Positions 15,594-23,708 of a stretch of 64,000 nucleotides of DNA are shown here, piece by piece. The translations under genes and the position numbers were made by a program. This DNA comes from Bacillota bacterium. Its GTDB lineage: Bacteria > Bacillota > UBA4882 > UBA8346. Position 1 is the stretch's first letter; each line of letters starts with the position of its first letter. The stretch covers positions 1-64,000 of the forward strand of contig JAEZJQ010000126.1 of the NCBI GenBank assembly GCA_023436305.1, given 5' to 3'. The notes below the pieces were generated by a model. It was given only the letters and a program-made list of their open reading frames with translations. It was not told the DNA's origin and searched no databases.

Positions 15594-16295
15594 ATGAAAT
15601 ATGCCAAAATACAACAAGCCAGGTTTATTAATCGTCCCAACCGTTTCATTGCCAGAGTGGAAATTGAGGGCATGGAATTTAAGCGAATGGAAACGGTTCA
15701 CGTCCGGAATACCGGACGCTGCCGGGAAATCTTAATCCCGGGGACCACGGTTTTTCTGGAAGAAGTTAATAAACCGGATCGCAAAACCCGTTTTTCGTTG
15801 ATTAGCGCTTACAAAGACCATCGTTTGATCAACATCGATTCCCAGATTCCCAATGCGGTGGTGGCCGAGGCCATTCGTAACCGGGTTTTGGACAGGTTTC
15901 AGCCATTAACTTTACTGAAAGCGGAAACGGTTTTCGGTGAATCCCGGTTTGATTTTTACTATGAAACCGAGGCGGCCAAAGGTTTTATCGAAGTCAAGGG
16001 AGTTACCTTGGAACGGGATGGAGTGGCTTTGTTTCCGGACGCGCCCACTGAACGGGGCACCAAACATCTTCATGAATTAATTAAGACCGTGGCTGAAGGC
16101 TACCAAAGCTATGTGTTGTTTCTAATTCAGATGAAAGGCGTTACTTGTTTCCAACCCAATACGGCCATGGATTCCGCTTTTGCCAATGCTTTAAAAAAAG
16201 CCTCCACCCAAGGAGTTAAAATATTGGCCTACGATAGCAACATCACCCCGGATGGGATCGCGTTGAATCATCCGGTCCCGGTCCAATTGTCATAA
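15594..16295 (+). CDS. sfsA: Sugar fermentation stimulation protein homologue SfsA
   Basis: A 233-residue SfsA-family protein. The family has an N-terminal OB-like domain and a C-terminal nuclease-like domain; it binds DNA and was linked to maltose use in E. coli, but its real activity is uncertain. Typical segments are FIARVEIEGMEF, VHVRNTGRCREILIPG, the nuclease-like SRFDFYYE ... GFIEVKGVTL with its acidic residues, and FPDAPTERGTKHLHEL. AAAGGAAA lies upstream of the ATG. Its stop is 18 bases before the leucine-rich-repeat gene, with a good ribosome binding site between them, so the two may be co-transcribed. Confidence 0.93.
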   Translation: MKYAKIQQARFINRPNRFIARVEIEGMEFKRMETVHVRNTGRCREILIPGTTVFLEEVNKPDRKTRFSLISAYKDHRLINIDSQIPNAVVAEAIRNRVLDRFQPLTLLKAETVFGESRFDFYYETEAAKGFIEVKGVTLERDGVALFPDAPTERGTKHLHELIKTVAEGYQSYVLFLIQMKGVTCFQPNTAMDSAFANALKKASTQGVKILAYDSNITPDGIALNHPVPVQLS

Positions 16296-16313
16296 CAATT
16301 AAAGGAGCGAACC

Positions 16314-17252
16314 ATGGCAAAATTCTTTATTGGTCTGTTAATTCCGGTCCTGATCCTGGTATGCGGCGCAATCTTTATCGTTGCCGTGGGTGATAAGCTG
16401 CCGGTAATCCATCACCAGTCCGTCCCGGATTCTTACAATATTCGAGAACCGGAAACCGTATACGTTTCCGATCCGGTGTTGGAGCACGAGATCCGCTATA
16501 TTTTGCGAAAGCCCGCTGGAAGCCTCACCTTGCGCGACCTTGCCGGGATACGAAGTTTAAAGCTGGGCAACCGGGGAATTAAAGATATCGGAGCTTTACA
16601 ATGGTGTACCGGGCTAGAACACTTGGAACTGGGCAACGAAGTGGAGATGGAGATCCAAAATGAGATTACGGATATCGGGGTTTTATCCGGCTTGACTCAT
16701 CTGCGGTGGTTGCAGCTGGCGGGGAACCGGATTACCGATATTACCGCGCTTCGAAATTTGACCAATTTAGTTTTTCTGGACCTGGGATACAACCAAATCA
16801 GTGATATCAGCATCTTGCAAAATCATACCCGCCTTACCGACCTGCGATTGGCCAATAACCGGTTAACGGATATTCATAGCCTGGGTAACTTACGTCGCTT
16901 GACAATTTTGGTGCTAAGCGGCAACCAAATCACCAATATTAGTCCATTAGACAACCTTGTCGCTCTCCGGGAATTATATATCGAAAATAATCAAATCGAT
17001 AATATTGAATCATTACGCAATATGAAAGACCTTAAAACCTTGTCCATGGGCAGCAATGGGATTTCCGACATTTCCGTACTGGCGAAACTGTCCGGTTTGG
17101 AGTTGTTGTATATGGATCACAACCGGATCAGCAATATTAACGGTCTACGGAAACTACTTAAGCTAAAAACATTATATCTCAGTAACAATCCCATCCGTGA
17201 TTATAAGCCAATTAAACCTTTATACGACCGGTTAGAATTTAAAGATTTCTAA
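16314..17252 (+). CDS. Leucine-rich-repeat protein, membrane-anchored or exported
   Basis: A 312-residue protein with an N-terminal hydrophobic helix (about residues 5-26) that acts as an anchor or signal. About nine internalin/SDS22-type leucine-rich repeats of roughly 22 residues follow from residue 80 (for example LRWLQLAGNRITDITALRNL). Each repeat shows the LxxLxLxxNxIxDI pattern. A linker between residues 30 and 80 includes VLEHEIRYILRKPAGSLT, the short capping motif that often precedes such repeats. These proteins mediate protein-protein contacts. The gene is preceded by AAAGGAG and probably follows sfsA in one transcript. No LPXTG sorting signal is present. Confidence 0.88.
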   Translation: MAKFFIGLLIPVLILVCGAIFIVAVGDKLPVIHHQSVPDSYNIREPETVYVSDPVLEHEIRYILRKPAGSLTLRDLAGIRSLKLGNRGIKDIGALQWCTGLEHLELGNEVEMEIQNEITDIGVLSGLTHLRWLQLAGNRITDITALRNLTNLVFLDLGYNQISDISILQNHTRLTDLRLANNRLTDIHSLGNLRRLTILVLSGNQITNISPLDNLVALRELYIENNQIDNIESLRNMKDLKTLSMGSNGISDISVLAKLSGLELLYMDHNRISNINGLRKLLKLKTLYLSNNPIRDYKPIKPLYDRLEFKDF

Positions 17253-17386
17253 ATGTATGCAAAGTAATGAGTGTCTATTTTCAAATAAGATTTGTATAAA
17301 AAAGTATTTAAGATATTTTAGAATAGATGACGATAAATATAGTGGGTTATGATTGTTCATTTTCACATAAATTTTTAAACAATCAG

Positions 17387-17416
17387 TTGACTCGCCGATT
17401 AAGTGGAAAATATATT
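17387..17416 (+). promoter_or_regulatory. Promoter before the barrel-like protein gene
   Basis: TTGACT at 17387-17392 and TATATT at 17411-17416 are separated by 18 bases, about 23 bases upstream of the start codon region. Confidence 0.5.
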
Positions 17417-17439
17417 ATTCGACAAGGAGTGAGAAATTT

Positions 17440-18006
17440 ATGAAAAAGATTTTTAGCTTGCTGATTTTACCAATTGTTCTGATACTAACATTCAGTACGT
17501 TAGCAATGGCAGAGAATGTTTTGAGGCTTGGTTTTGATTTAAATGGAACGATTCGTGAAACCTATAGCTCGTACACACTCGGAAGTGCTGATGTTAATTC
17601 CGGTTTTACGATTGGTTATGAATATGTTAACTTTACTAATGATACTTTCGGATGGGGGGTAGGAGTTGAATTTCCGATGGAGCGTTCCCTTGTAACCAAT
17701 AGTGCTGCTACATTTAATTGTACCCCCATATATGTAGTTGGATATATTTGTTCTTCGGGAGAAACGAAAGCGTTTCTGGCAATCCGAGGTGGTTTAAATA
17801 TACTAAACGGAAATGATTCTTTTAGAGGTGTTGGTAATACGTTAGGCCCCGGGGCGTATTGCGCGTTTGGCGGTGGGTTTTATTTTAATGAAAATCTTCG
17901 GTGCGAATTAGCATACATCTTAAATAGAGGGACAATTTCAAATGGCTATGTTATCCATGATTTAAGCTACACACGGATAGGAATACAGTTAGGATATGGG
18001 TTCTAA
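17440..18006 (+). CDS. Probable outer-membrane beta-barrel-like protein
   Basis: A 188-residue exported protein. Residues 1-24 form a signal peptide with cleavage after LAMA. The remainder alternates polar and hydrophobic residues with many Gly and aromatic residues (for example GFTIGYEYVNF, GWGVGVEF, RIGIQLGYGF) and ends in Phe, the pattern of small OmpA/OmpW-like outer-membrane barrels whose terminal aromatic is read by the BAM complex. In a Firmicute this would imply a diderm envelope. The alternative is a secreted beta-sandwich. AAGGAG lies about twelve bases before the ATG. The gene and its surroundings are visibly more A+T-rich than the flanking genes. Confidence 0.6.
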   Translation: MKKIFSLLILPIVLILTFSTLAMAENVLRLGFDLNGTIRETYSSYTLGSADVNSGFTIGYEYVNFTNDTFGWGVGVEFPMERSLVTNSAATFNCTPIYVVGYICSSGETKAFLAIRGGLNILNGNDSFRGVGNTLGPGAYCAFGGGFYFNENLRCELAYILNRGTISNGYVIHDLSYTRIGIQLGYGF

Positions 18007-18052
18007 ATATCACAACATACTTATACTGATTTACATAAAAAAGGACACTAAA

Positions 18053-18325
18053 ATGAGGCAAATTGGTCTTGAGTATATCTTTAGGGAGCAGCTAAGTTGC
18101 TTCCTAATTTATATTGTTCCATGTAAAGCAGCCCAAAAGATAGTCACTAAATATAAAAGGAAACCATTGACTATTGAAAGATTCCTTATCGGGAGTAGCG
18201 AATTGAAAAGGAGGTATAAGTATGAAATTCAATATGCATTTAATCGGACCAAAATCGATGAGGCTCTATGGGCAGATATGCTGATGGGAGGAGATGAATC
18301 CACTTGGAGTTCAATTCAAACTTGA
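18053..18325 (+). CDS. Small hypothetical protein
   Basis: A 90-residue reading frame I do not recognise. AAAAAGGA lies six bases before the ATG chosen here. The first third is hydrophobic (CFLIYIVPCKAA), then comes a basic stretch (KIVTKYKRKPL), then a mixed C-terminus. A partial inverted repeat at about 18086-18110 falls inside the frame. It overlaps the next reading frame by 22 bases. It may be a real short gene or a chance frame. Confidence 0.3.
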   Translation: MRQIGLEYIFREQLSCFLIYIVPCKAAQKIVTKYKRKPLTIERFLIGSSELKRRYKYEIQYAFNRTKIDEALWADMLMGGDESTWSSIQT

Positions 18326-18621
18326 TACGGGAAAAGATCGGCGAGGCGTTGAGGGCTTCCCAGTATATCAGTGATGAAAACGCCGATGCAATTGCTATTC
18401 ATTTCACGGACTGGCTGGGCGATTTGAATGCGCTCTGCCGGTTTTATGCCAATCCCGGGGGATTTGAGAATGAAAATGTGGAAGAAATCCTGGTTGATTT
18501 TCTGTTTCACGCCCCGGACCACCTAGCCGCCGCCAAGAAATTACTGACGGGATTTGGTGTTTCCGATGTGTTTAAAGTGGGGGCGGTGGAGATAAATCAA
18601 GATACCAACTCGCCGGATTAA
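18304..18621 (+). CDS. Conserved-looking hypothetical protein
   Basis: A 105-residue acidic, probably all-helical cytoplasmic protein without recognised motifs. The start is TTG, with GGGAGGAG about ten bases upstream, a strong site. Sequence features are an N-terminal helix (NLIREKIGEALRASQYIS), a Trp-containing centre (FTDWLGDLNALCRFY) and a C-terminal tail rich in Asp and Asn. It is followed after about 120 bases by a block of three small conserved proteins. No function can be assigned. Confidence 0.6.
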   Translation: MEFNSNLIREKIGEALRASQYISDENADAIAIHFTDWLGDLNALCRFYANPGGFENENVEEILVDFLFHAPDHLAAAKKLLTGFGVSDVFKVGAVEINQDTNSPD

Positions 18622-18739
18622 GCCGGTATTTGCGCTTCGAATATGTAGAATTTTGTTCTTTTCAAACGTAAAAATATGACATAATGTTGTCAAGTTTCGA
18701 TGATATACTGATATTAAAACCAATGGAGGTATATTCATT

Positions 18740-19240
18740 ATGAATAACCAAAACAAACAATCCGATGTTTGCTGTCCGGAGTTCAACCCGAAGTTATGGG
18801 ATGAAAAAACCCATTATTGGAAGGGAAAACCCTTCATCAAAGATGTGGTGCCCCAGTTGTTCCACATGCCGCTGCCGGGCGCCATGAACCGGATCATTAC
18901 CCGGATGTGGAACCGGATTCAGGAGGCCGGCGCCACTCCCGCCAATATGGATGAATTTTTAATGCTGGCCTACGATCCGTCACCCTGGAAGTCGGAATTT
19001 TACCTTACCGTCACCCAAGCGGTCCCCGGAGCCGAAAACGTTACATTATCGGGCGAATTTATCAGTAAAGTATTTGACGGTCCCTTTCATGCCGTGCCCC
19101 AATGGATCAAAACCATGGACCAATACGTGGCCGCTCAGGGAAAAACTACTAAAAAGTATTTCTTCTACTATACCACTTGTCCCAAATGCGCCCAAAAATA
19201 CGGGCATAACTATGTGGTGGCCTTTGCGCAGGTTGAATAG
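18740..19240 (+). CDS. Conserved hypothetical protein (CCPEF-type)
   Basis: A 166-residue soluble protein starting with a Cys-Cys pair (DVCCPEFNPKLWDEK), followed by conserved-looking segments MWNRIQEAGATP and LAYDPSPWKSEFYLTVTQ. It ends with a zinc-ribbon-like pair TTCPKCAQKYGHNY. Proteins of this type occur next to GyrI-like and YdeI-like proteins, as here, but I know of no proven function. AATGGAGG is eleven bases from the ATG. The next two small genes follow in the same direction with short gaps, so the three could form one transcript. Confidence 0.7.
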   Translation: MNNQNKQSDVCCPEFNPKLWDEKTHYWKGKPFIKDVVPQLFHMPLPGAMNRIITRMWNRIQEAGATPANMDEFLMLAYDPSPWKSEFYLTVTQAVPGAENVTLSGEFISKVFDGPFHAVPQWIKTMDQYVAAQGKTTKKYFFYYTTCPKCAQKYGHNYVVAFAQVE

Positions 19241-19288
19241 ACTCAATCAAATCGAAAGCCATTGGCAAGCAGCCGGGGGATACGGTCC

Positions 19289-19513
19289 ATGTTCATCAAG
19301 CAAGATACCGAACCCCGGATAGTTCAGATTCCGGAAGATTTTCAAAAACAACTGGCAGCCAACATTCCCGCCCAAAATTTCTTTGCTGGACTCTCGTATT
19401 CCCATCAGAAGGAATATGTGCAATGGATTGAAAGCGCTAAAAAGGCGGAAACCCGGGAAAAGAGGCTGCGGGATGCCATCGCCATGCTGTTGAATCAAAC
19501 CCCGCAACCTTGA
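19289..19513 (+). CDS. YdeI/OmpD-associated domain protein
   Basis: A 74-residue protein matching the C-terminal half of the YdeI family. The diagnostic block is NFFAGLSYSHQKEYVQWIES followed by AKKAETREKRLRDAI. Full-length YdeI proteins usually carry an additional N-terminal DUF1905-like domain, absent here, so this is either a stand-alone domain or a shortened gene. An upstream in-frame TTG at 19262 would add nine residues but the ATG at 19289, with GGGGGA about eight bases before it, is preferred. Biochemical function is unknown; in some bacteria relatives affect sensitivity to antimicrobial peptides. Confidence 0.7.
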   Translation: MFIKQDTEPRIVQIPEDFQKQLAANIPAQNFFAGLSYSHQKEYVQWIESAKKAETREKRLRDAIAMLLNQTPQP

Positions 19514-19580
19514 TTCAACTCAGTCACAGCCTAAATGATATGTGATACGCCGTATTTTACTATAATGAAAGGCGATTGCA

Positions 19581-20210
19581 ATGGAAAAAATCGATCTCAA
19601 AAAGGAATATAAGGCTTTTTACAATCCATCCCCTCAAAAGCCCGAGATTGTGACTGTACCCAAATTTCAATTTTTAATGGTCGACGGCCGTGGCGCTCCC
19701 GGATGCGCCGATTTTCAAAAAGCCATCGAAGCGCTCTTCGAGGTTTCCTATAAAGCCAAATTTGCCTGTAAAAAAGCGCCGGGAATGGATTACGTGGTCA
19801 TGCCCCTGGAAGGTTTATGGTGGGCGGATGACCTCAACGATTTTATGGCGGGAAACCGGGATGAATGGCGCTGGACGCTCATGATGATGCAACCGGATTT
19901 TATTACCCTTGATATGATCCAAGCCGCCATCCAATCGACCAAAGAGAAAGAATCGAACCCCGCTCTGGATCAACTGCGATTTGAAACCTATGCGGAAGGT
20001 TTATCGACCCAAATTTTACATATCGGCCCCTTTGCCGATGAACATCCCAATATATTGAAACTCCACGAACTGATTGAATCGGCTGGCGGTACCTTTGACG
20101 GAAAAAACCAAAAACATCACGAAATTTACTTAAGCGACTTCCGCAAAACCGCCCCCGAAAAACTGAAGACGGTTTTACGACAGCCGTTTAAAAAGATGGT
20201 TGAAAGTTAG
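19581..20210 (+). CDS. GyrI-like small-molecule-binding protein
   Basis: A 209-residue protein of the GyrI-like (AraC effector-binding) superfamily, which binds cyclic or hydrophobic small molecules and in some members hydrolyses them. Typical features are the N-terminal KKEYKAFYNP segment, VPKFQFLMVDGRGAPG, a Trp pair in GLWWADDL, and THE C-terminal EIYLSDFRKTAPEKLKTVLR stretch. There is no DNA-binding domain, so it acts as a free ligand-binding protein. Its last 36 bases overlap the end of the convergent M23 peptidase gene on the other strand. Confidence 0.85.
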   Translation: MEKIDLKKEYKAFYNPSPQKPEIVTVPKFQFLMVDGRGAPGCADFQKAIEALFEVSYKAKFACKKAPGMDYVVMPLEGLWWADDLNDFMAGNRDEWRWTLMMMQPDFITLDMIQAAIQSTKEKESNPALDQLRFETYAEGLSTQILHIGPFADEHPNILKLHELIESAGGTFDGKNQKHHEIYLSDFRKTAPEKLKTVLRQPFKKMVES

Positions 20211-21230
20211 AGAAATGCGGAGGCCTCTGGAGGTCGAGAAGTCGGGACCGTTCATCAGTTGAAAATGGAGGTGGGGGCATCCCGACCGGCCGGTATTGCC
20301 GAGCTGGGCAATGGGTTGTCCCTGTTTGACCTGATCTCCTTTTTTCACCTTCACGCTTTGATAAATCAGATGTCCGTAAAATGAATACTCTTCATGGGTA
20401 TGTTTTAACACTACATAATTGCCGCATTGAATCGGTATACGGCCATATTTTTCGATCAATGCTTTCCGTTCAGCCAATACTTTTTCATCCGTTTCCGTAT
20501 CATACGGAAAATTCTCTCTGATCTGACAGTCGTTAAAGCAATCCATCACTTCACCATCGGCAATCGCCAGTACATCCTTGCCATAATGGACAAAATCCTC
20601 ATTTTTCATATCCGGCTTATAAGCGATTAAGGACTCATTGTTCATTTGGCACATATCCATGGCAAATTCCATGGAATATTGAGTCCGGTGGGCGCAAATG
20701 CAATCGTAATTACCATTGATTTGCCAAATGCCTTTCACTGGGAAAATGTAATCATTCCGGCTCTTGAATTGAATGAGTGGCAGTTTGGTTTCTGCAGTCC
20801 GCGACTGGTTGCCTTGAATATAGGTAACCGAGATTACCAACTCATCCGCCGGGAGGTCGTAAACCACCAGAAAGAACTCATTCCAAATCCCGGTTTCCTG
20901 ATTGGCCTGAAATACTAAAGTATCGGCCAAGTTCTCAGTATCCCAGAATCTTTCATTGCCCAAGGCAACTTTCGAATCCCAGGCCGATAATTCCTTCACT
21001 TTGGGCGGAAACTTTTTTACCAGGTTTTCCAGGGCTTCTCCCCGGTAGCAGATCTCTTTATCCAGGTGGCCGGAAGCCTTCACCCCAAAAGTGATGGTTT
21101 CCAGCCGGATACTTTCCTCAGTGTCATTGACGATCCGTAAAGCTTTCAAAACGAAATCCGAGTGTAAAGTCCAGGCCCATTGAAATATAGGATTGATGAT
21201 ATAATCTCCAGGAATGATATGTATTTGCAT
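20175..21230 (-). CDS. M23-family peptidase (LytM-like), cytoplasmic-looking
   Basis: A 351-residue protein whose C-terminal third is an M23 metallopeptidase domain, the family that cuts peptidoglycan peptide bridges. Visible elements are AHRTQYSMEFAMDM, which supplies the first His and Asp zinc ligands, then YGHLIYQSVKVKKGDQVKQG and the HLHF zinc motif in CPHLHFQL. No signal peptide or membrane helix precedes it, which is unusual for a cell-wall enzyme. The N-terminal 190 residues are beta-rich and unrecognised. The GTG at 21239 is nine bases further out, but AGAGGTGAT favours the ATG at 21230. The C-terminus after GPDFSTSRGL looks cut short where it overlaps the convergent gene. Confidence 0.8.
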   Translation of the reverse strand: MQIHIIPGDYIINPIFQWAWTLHSDFVLKALRIVNDTEESIRLETITFGVKASGHLDKEICYRGEALENLVKKFPPKVKELSAWDSKVALGNERFWDTENLADTLVFQANQETGIWNEFFLVVYDLPADELVISVTYIQGNQSRTAETKLPLIQFKSRNDYIFPVKGIWQINGNYDCICAHRTQYSMEFAMDMCQMNNESLIAYKPDMKNEDFVHYGKDVLAIADGEVMDCFNDCQIRENFPYDTETDEKVLAERKALIEKYGRIPIQCGNYVVLKHTHEEYSFYGHLIYQSVKVKKGDQVKQGQPIAQLGNTGRSGCPHLHFQLMNGPDFSTSRGLRISLTFNHLFKRLS

Positions 21231-21341
21231 ATTGATCACCTCTGTCCTTTCATTTGTAGATCACCTTGAAATAATTAATGAATGACCAACCTTCCACCTG
21301 TGATGGTTAAAAAATCATTGGATCCCCTCCTTTTTTAGATC

Positions 21342-21387
21342 AAAAAGGGCTGTAAATGAACAATCGTCAACTTACAGCCCTTTTTTT
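21342..21387. terminator. Strong hairpin with T-run
   Basis: AAAAAGGGCTGTAA at 21342-21355 pairs with TTACAGCCCTTTTT at 21372-21385. A-rich and T-rich flanks make it able to work in both directions, but no intact gene ends here on either strand. Confidence 0.8.
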
Positions 21388-21505
21388 CAATCCATAATTG
21401 CTCGAACTCAAACGAACCGCGCGCGGCCCGTTTTTGGGCATAAAAAAACCATGAGGTTAAGGTACGGTTTCATGAGTTGCTTTAAAAAAGGATGTAATTG
21501 ATTCC

Positions 21506-21622
21506 GTTGTTCTTAACAATTTTGCGGCACCAGACCAAAAGTACAACAAACAAACCTGAAACAAGGTCAATGGAAATACGTTTCTATCCGGCGCAATATG
21601 CAATTGATTAGTTAAGAACAAC
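21506..21622. repeat. 12-bp perfect inverted repeat spanning 117 bases
   Basis: GTTGTTCTTAAC at 21506-21517 is matched by GTTAAGAACAAC at 21611-21622. The interior has no convincing gene. The span equals that of the MITE-like element at 6579-6695, but the sequences differ. Confidence 0.5.
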
Positions 21623-21739
21623 CTTCATAAAAAATGCTCCTTCACATAAGTATCAATTAATTATACGGTAATATTTACCATATGTCAATCGCTAAACATT
21701 GAGGGCACATTAGTATCATTGATGGGGTTTAATTGTGTT

Positions 21740-21873
21740 GTGATAAACCCTATTAAAAGTATAAATCTATATCACTCGCGTCAAGTTGACGCGCACTCTT
21801 TGAAAATAAGCGTGCGCCTATACAATAGGCGAGTGTTCCGCTAAAAATTAGGGTTTTTCACACTACTTTTAAT
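21740..21873. repeat. Cluster of nested palindromes (cloverleaf-like)
   Basis: The outer arms GTGATAAACCCTATTA (21740-21755) and AATTAGGGTTTTTCAC (21846-21861) match at 14 of 16 positions as an inverted repeat. Inside them CACTCGC (21773-21779) pairs with GCGAGTG (21829-21835). Three smaller dyads follow: CGCGTCAA/TTGACGCG at 21777-21793, GCGCAC/GTGCGC at 21791-21817 and CGCCTAT/ATAGGCG at 21815-21831. A further ATTAAAAGT/ACTTTTAAT pair lies at 21752-21760 and 21865-21873. There is no reading frame in this stretch. Confidence 0.75.
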
Positions 21874-21922
21874 ATGAATAAGGTTAGGTCGGTCTGTAAA
21901 TCCCGGTCAAAGGGTGATTCAA

Positions 21923-22160
21923 TCATGTCGAAACCGAAAGTAGACTAATTTTTATTTGAAATGTCGATAATGTTTTTAGTGATGTATTTTCTGAAAAACG
22001 GGAGGATTCATAATGATGAGTATCAGTTTTAAAGAGTTCTTCCACGGCGGGTTTACCTTTTTCACGAAAAACTTCGGCATCGGGGATGACGATGCGCATG
22101 CCTTTCCGTTGTAAATCAATATAAAGGGCGGTTTTTCCTTTTTTAATTTTTATGAATATT
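21923..22160 (-). pseudogene. Possible gene remnant
   Basis: The minus strand carries an open stretch that reads like real protein (GKTALYIDLQRKGMRIVIPD, then AEVFREKGKPAVEELFKT) before turning into low-quality sequence and a stop at 21923. It has no start codon with a ribosome binding site. I do not recognise the family. On the plus strand a 33-codon frame at about 22014 has GGGAGG before it but a less protein-like sequence. The remnant reading is a guess. Confidence 0.3.
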
Positions 22161-22271
22161 TAATTTTACCCTAAATACAATTCGATATTCCGCCGAATTT
22201 AGAAACAAGTAAAAGAAATCATGGTAAAGAAATTTGGAAATATCCGAGAATAACCGGTTACAACAAGAAAA

Positions 22272-22306
22272 ATTGACAGTTGAAACAATGATTCGGTTAT
22301 ACTGTC
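22272..22306 (+). promoter_or_regulatory. Promoter/operator-like dyad upstream of deoB
   Basis: TTGACA followed after 18 bases by TTATAC forms a promoter, and TGACAGT ... ACTGTCA forms an inverted repeat that spans it. It lies about 190 bases before the deoB start and could be the binding site of a nucleoside-responsive repressor. Confidence 0.45.
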
Positions 22307-22497
22307 ATCATCACCATCGCAAATCGAACAAAGACTGTTGTCCAAATTATTTTTTCTAAAAATTCAAACATCCAAGGTGTAACCTGGAATGAGCTACAAC
22401 TAAAACCACTCTTAGAGCCACGAATCACGCGAATTACACCAAAAGAGCAAAACAATTAACCCGACGCAACACGCCAGAATTTGGGGGAGGAGAGGTA

Positions 22498-23691
22498 TTG
22501 AATATTAAAAGAGTATTTTTAATCGTATTGGACGGAGTCGGTATTGGGGAACTGCCTGATGCCGCATCCTATGGCGACCAAGGGAGCAATACCCTGGGAA
22601 ATACGGCGAAAGTTCTCGGGGGGCTCAATCTGCCCAACTTGGAAAGAGCCGGACTGGGTAAGCTTACCGAAATCCAAGGGCTTTCCGCCCGGGTTCGCGG
22701 CGGAGTCTTTGGCAGGCTTGCTGAGCGTTCCCCGGGAAAAGACACTACCACCGGCCATTGGGAGATGGCGGGAATTGTTTTGCCACGGCCGTTCCCGGTT
22801 TATCCGCAAGGATTTCCGGTTGAAATCATTAATGAGTTTGTCAAACGGACCGGGCACAATATAATAGGCAACAAGGTGGCCTCTGGTACCGAAATCATCG
22901 CGAAATTAGGCGTTGAACATATGCGAAGCGGGGATTTAATCGTTTATACTTCCGCTGATAGCGTATTTCAAGTTGCCGCCCATGAGGAGATTATCCCGCT
23001 GGAGCAATTATATAATTACTGCGACATAGCCCGGGAGATTATGACCGGAGAACACGCGGTGGGACGGGTCATTGCCCGGCCATTCCTAGGCCAACCCGGC
23101 AGTTTTTACCGGACTCCACGACGGAAGGACTTTTCGTTAAAACCCACCGGGCCTATTGTATTAGACCGGTTAAAAGATGCCGGTTTGACGGTTTACGGGG
23201 TGGGTAAGATTGAAGATATCTTTTGCAACCAAGGCCTTACTGATTCCAATCACACTCATGACAATACTGAGACTTTGGAATTTATCACGAAATTAATCTC
23301 CAAAGATTTTAAAGGCTTGGTATTCGCGAATTGCATTGACTTCGATATGATATACGGCCACCGGAACGACCCCCGGGGATTTGCCGAGGCGATCCGGAAA
23401 GTAGATGACTGGCTGGGCGCCAACCTGCCTAAACTACACCCCGGCGATATTGTAATAATCACCGGCGATCACGGCTGTGATCCGACCACCTCAAGCACTG
23501 ACCATTCCCGGGAATATACTCCGCTCCTGTTACTCGGCCCCGGGCTGCCCGAAGGTTTAGATCTGGGGACGCGAATGACTTTCGCTGATATTGCCGCCTC
23601 CCTCTGCCACTGGTTCCAATTGGACCCCTGGCCGGTGGGGGAGGAGATAAAGTTTGAAGTACCCTTCCCCCTTCAAACTTCACACTTTTAA
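22498..23691 (+). CDS. deoB: Phosphopentomutase
   Basis: A 397-residue phosphopentomutase that interconverts ribose (or deoxyribose) 1-phosphate and 5-phosphate using manganese. It belongs to the alkaline phosphatase superfamily. Visible family motifs are the N-terminal metal site VLDGVGIGELPDA with Asp12, the phospho-accepting Thr region GKDTTTGHWEMAG, and the C-terminal metal sites NCIDFDMIYGHRNDP and ITGDHGCDPTT. The start is TTG with GGGGGAGGAGAGG immediately upstream. The pyrimidine nucleoside phosphorylase gene follows 17 bases later, so the pair forms a nucleoside salvage operon feeding pentose phosphate to central metabolism. Confidence 0.96.
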   Translation: MNIKRVFLIVLDGVGIGELPDAASYGDQGSNTLGNTAKVLGGLNLPNLERAGLGKLTEIQGLSARVRGGVFGRLAERSPGKDTTTGHWEMAGIVLPRPFPVYPQGFPVEIINEFVKRTGHNIIGNKVASGTEIIAKLGVEHMRSGDLIVYTSADSVFQVAAHEEIIPLEQLYNYCDIAREIMTGEHAVGRVIARPFLGQPGSFYRTPRRKDFSLKPTGPIVLDRLKDAGLTVYGVGKIEDIFCNQGLTDSNHTHDNTETLEFITKLISKDFKGLVFANCIDFDMIYGHRNDPRGFAEAIRKVDDWLGANLPKLHPGDIVIITGDHGCDPTTSSTDHSREYTPLLLLGPGLPEGLDLGTRMTFADIAASLCHWFQLDPWPVGEEIKFEVPFPLQTSHF

Positions 23692-23708
23692 GAACGGAGC
23701 GATTAATT

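Noticed and set aside
15356..15673. A 105-codon minus-strand frame with CPRC-like residues
   Set aside because: It overlaps the start of sfsA and has no ribosome binding site; the composition does not look like a real protein.
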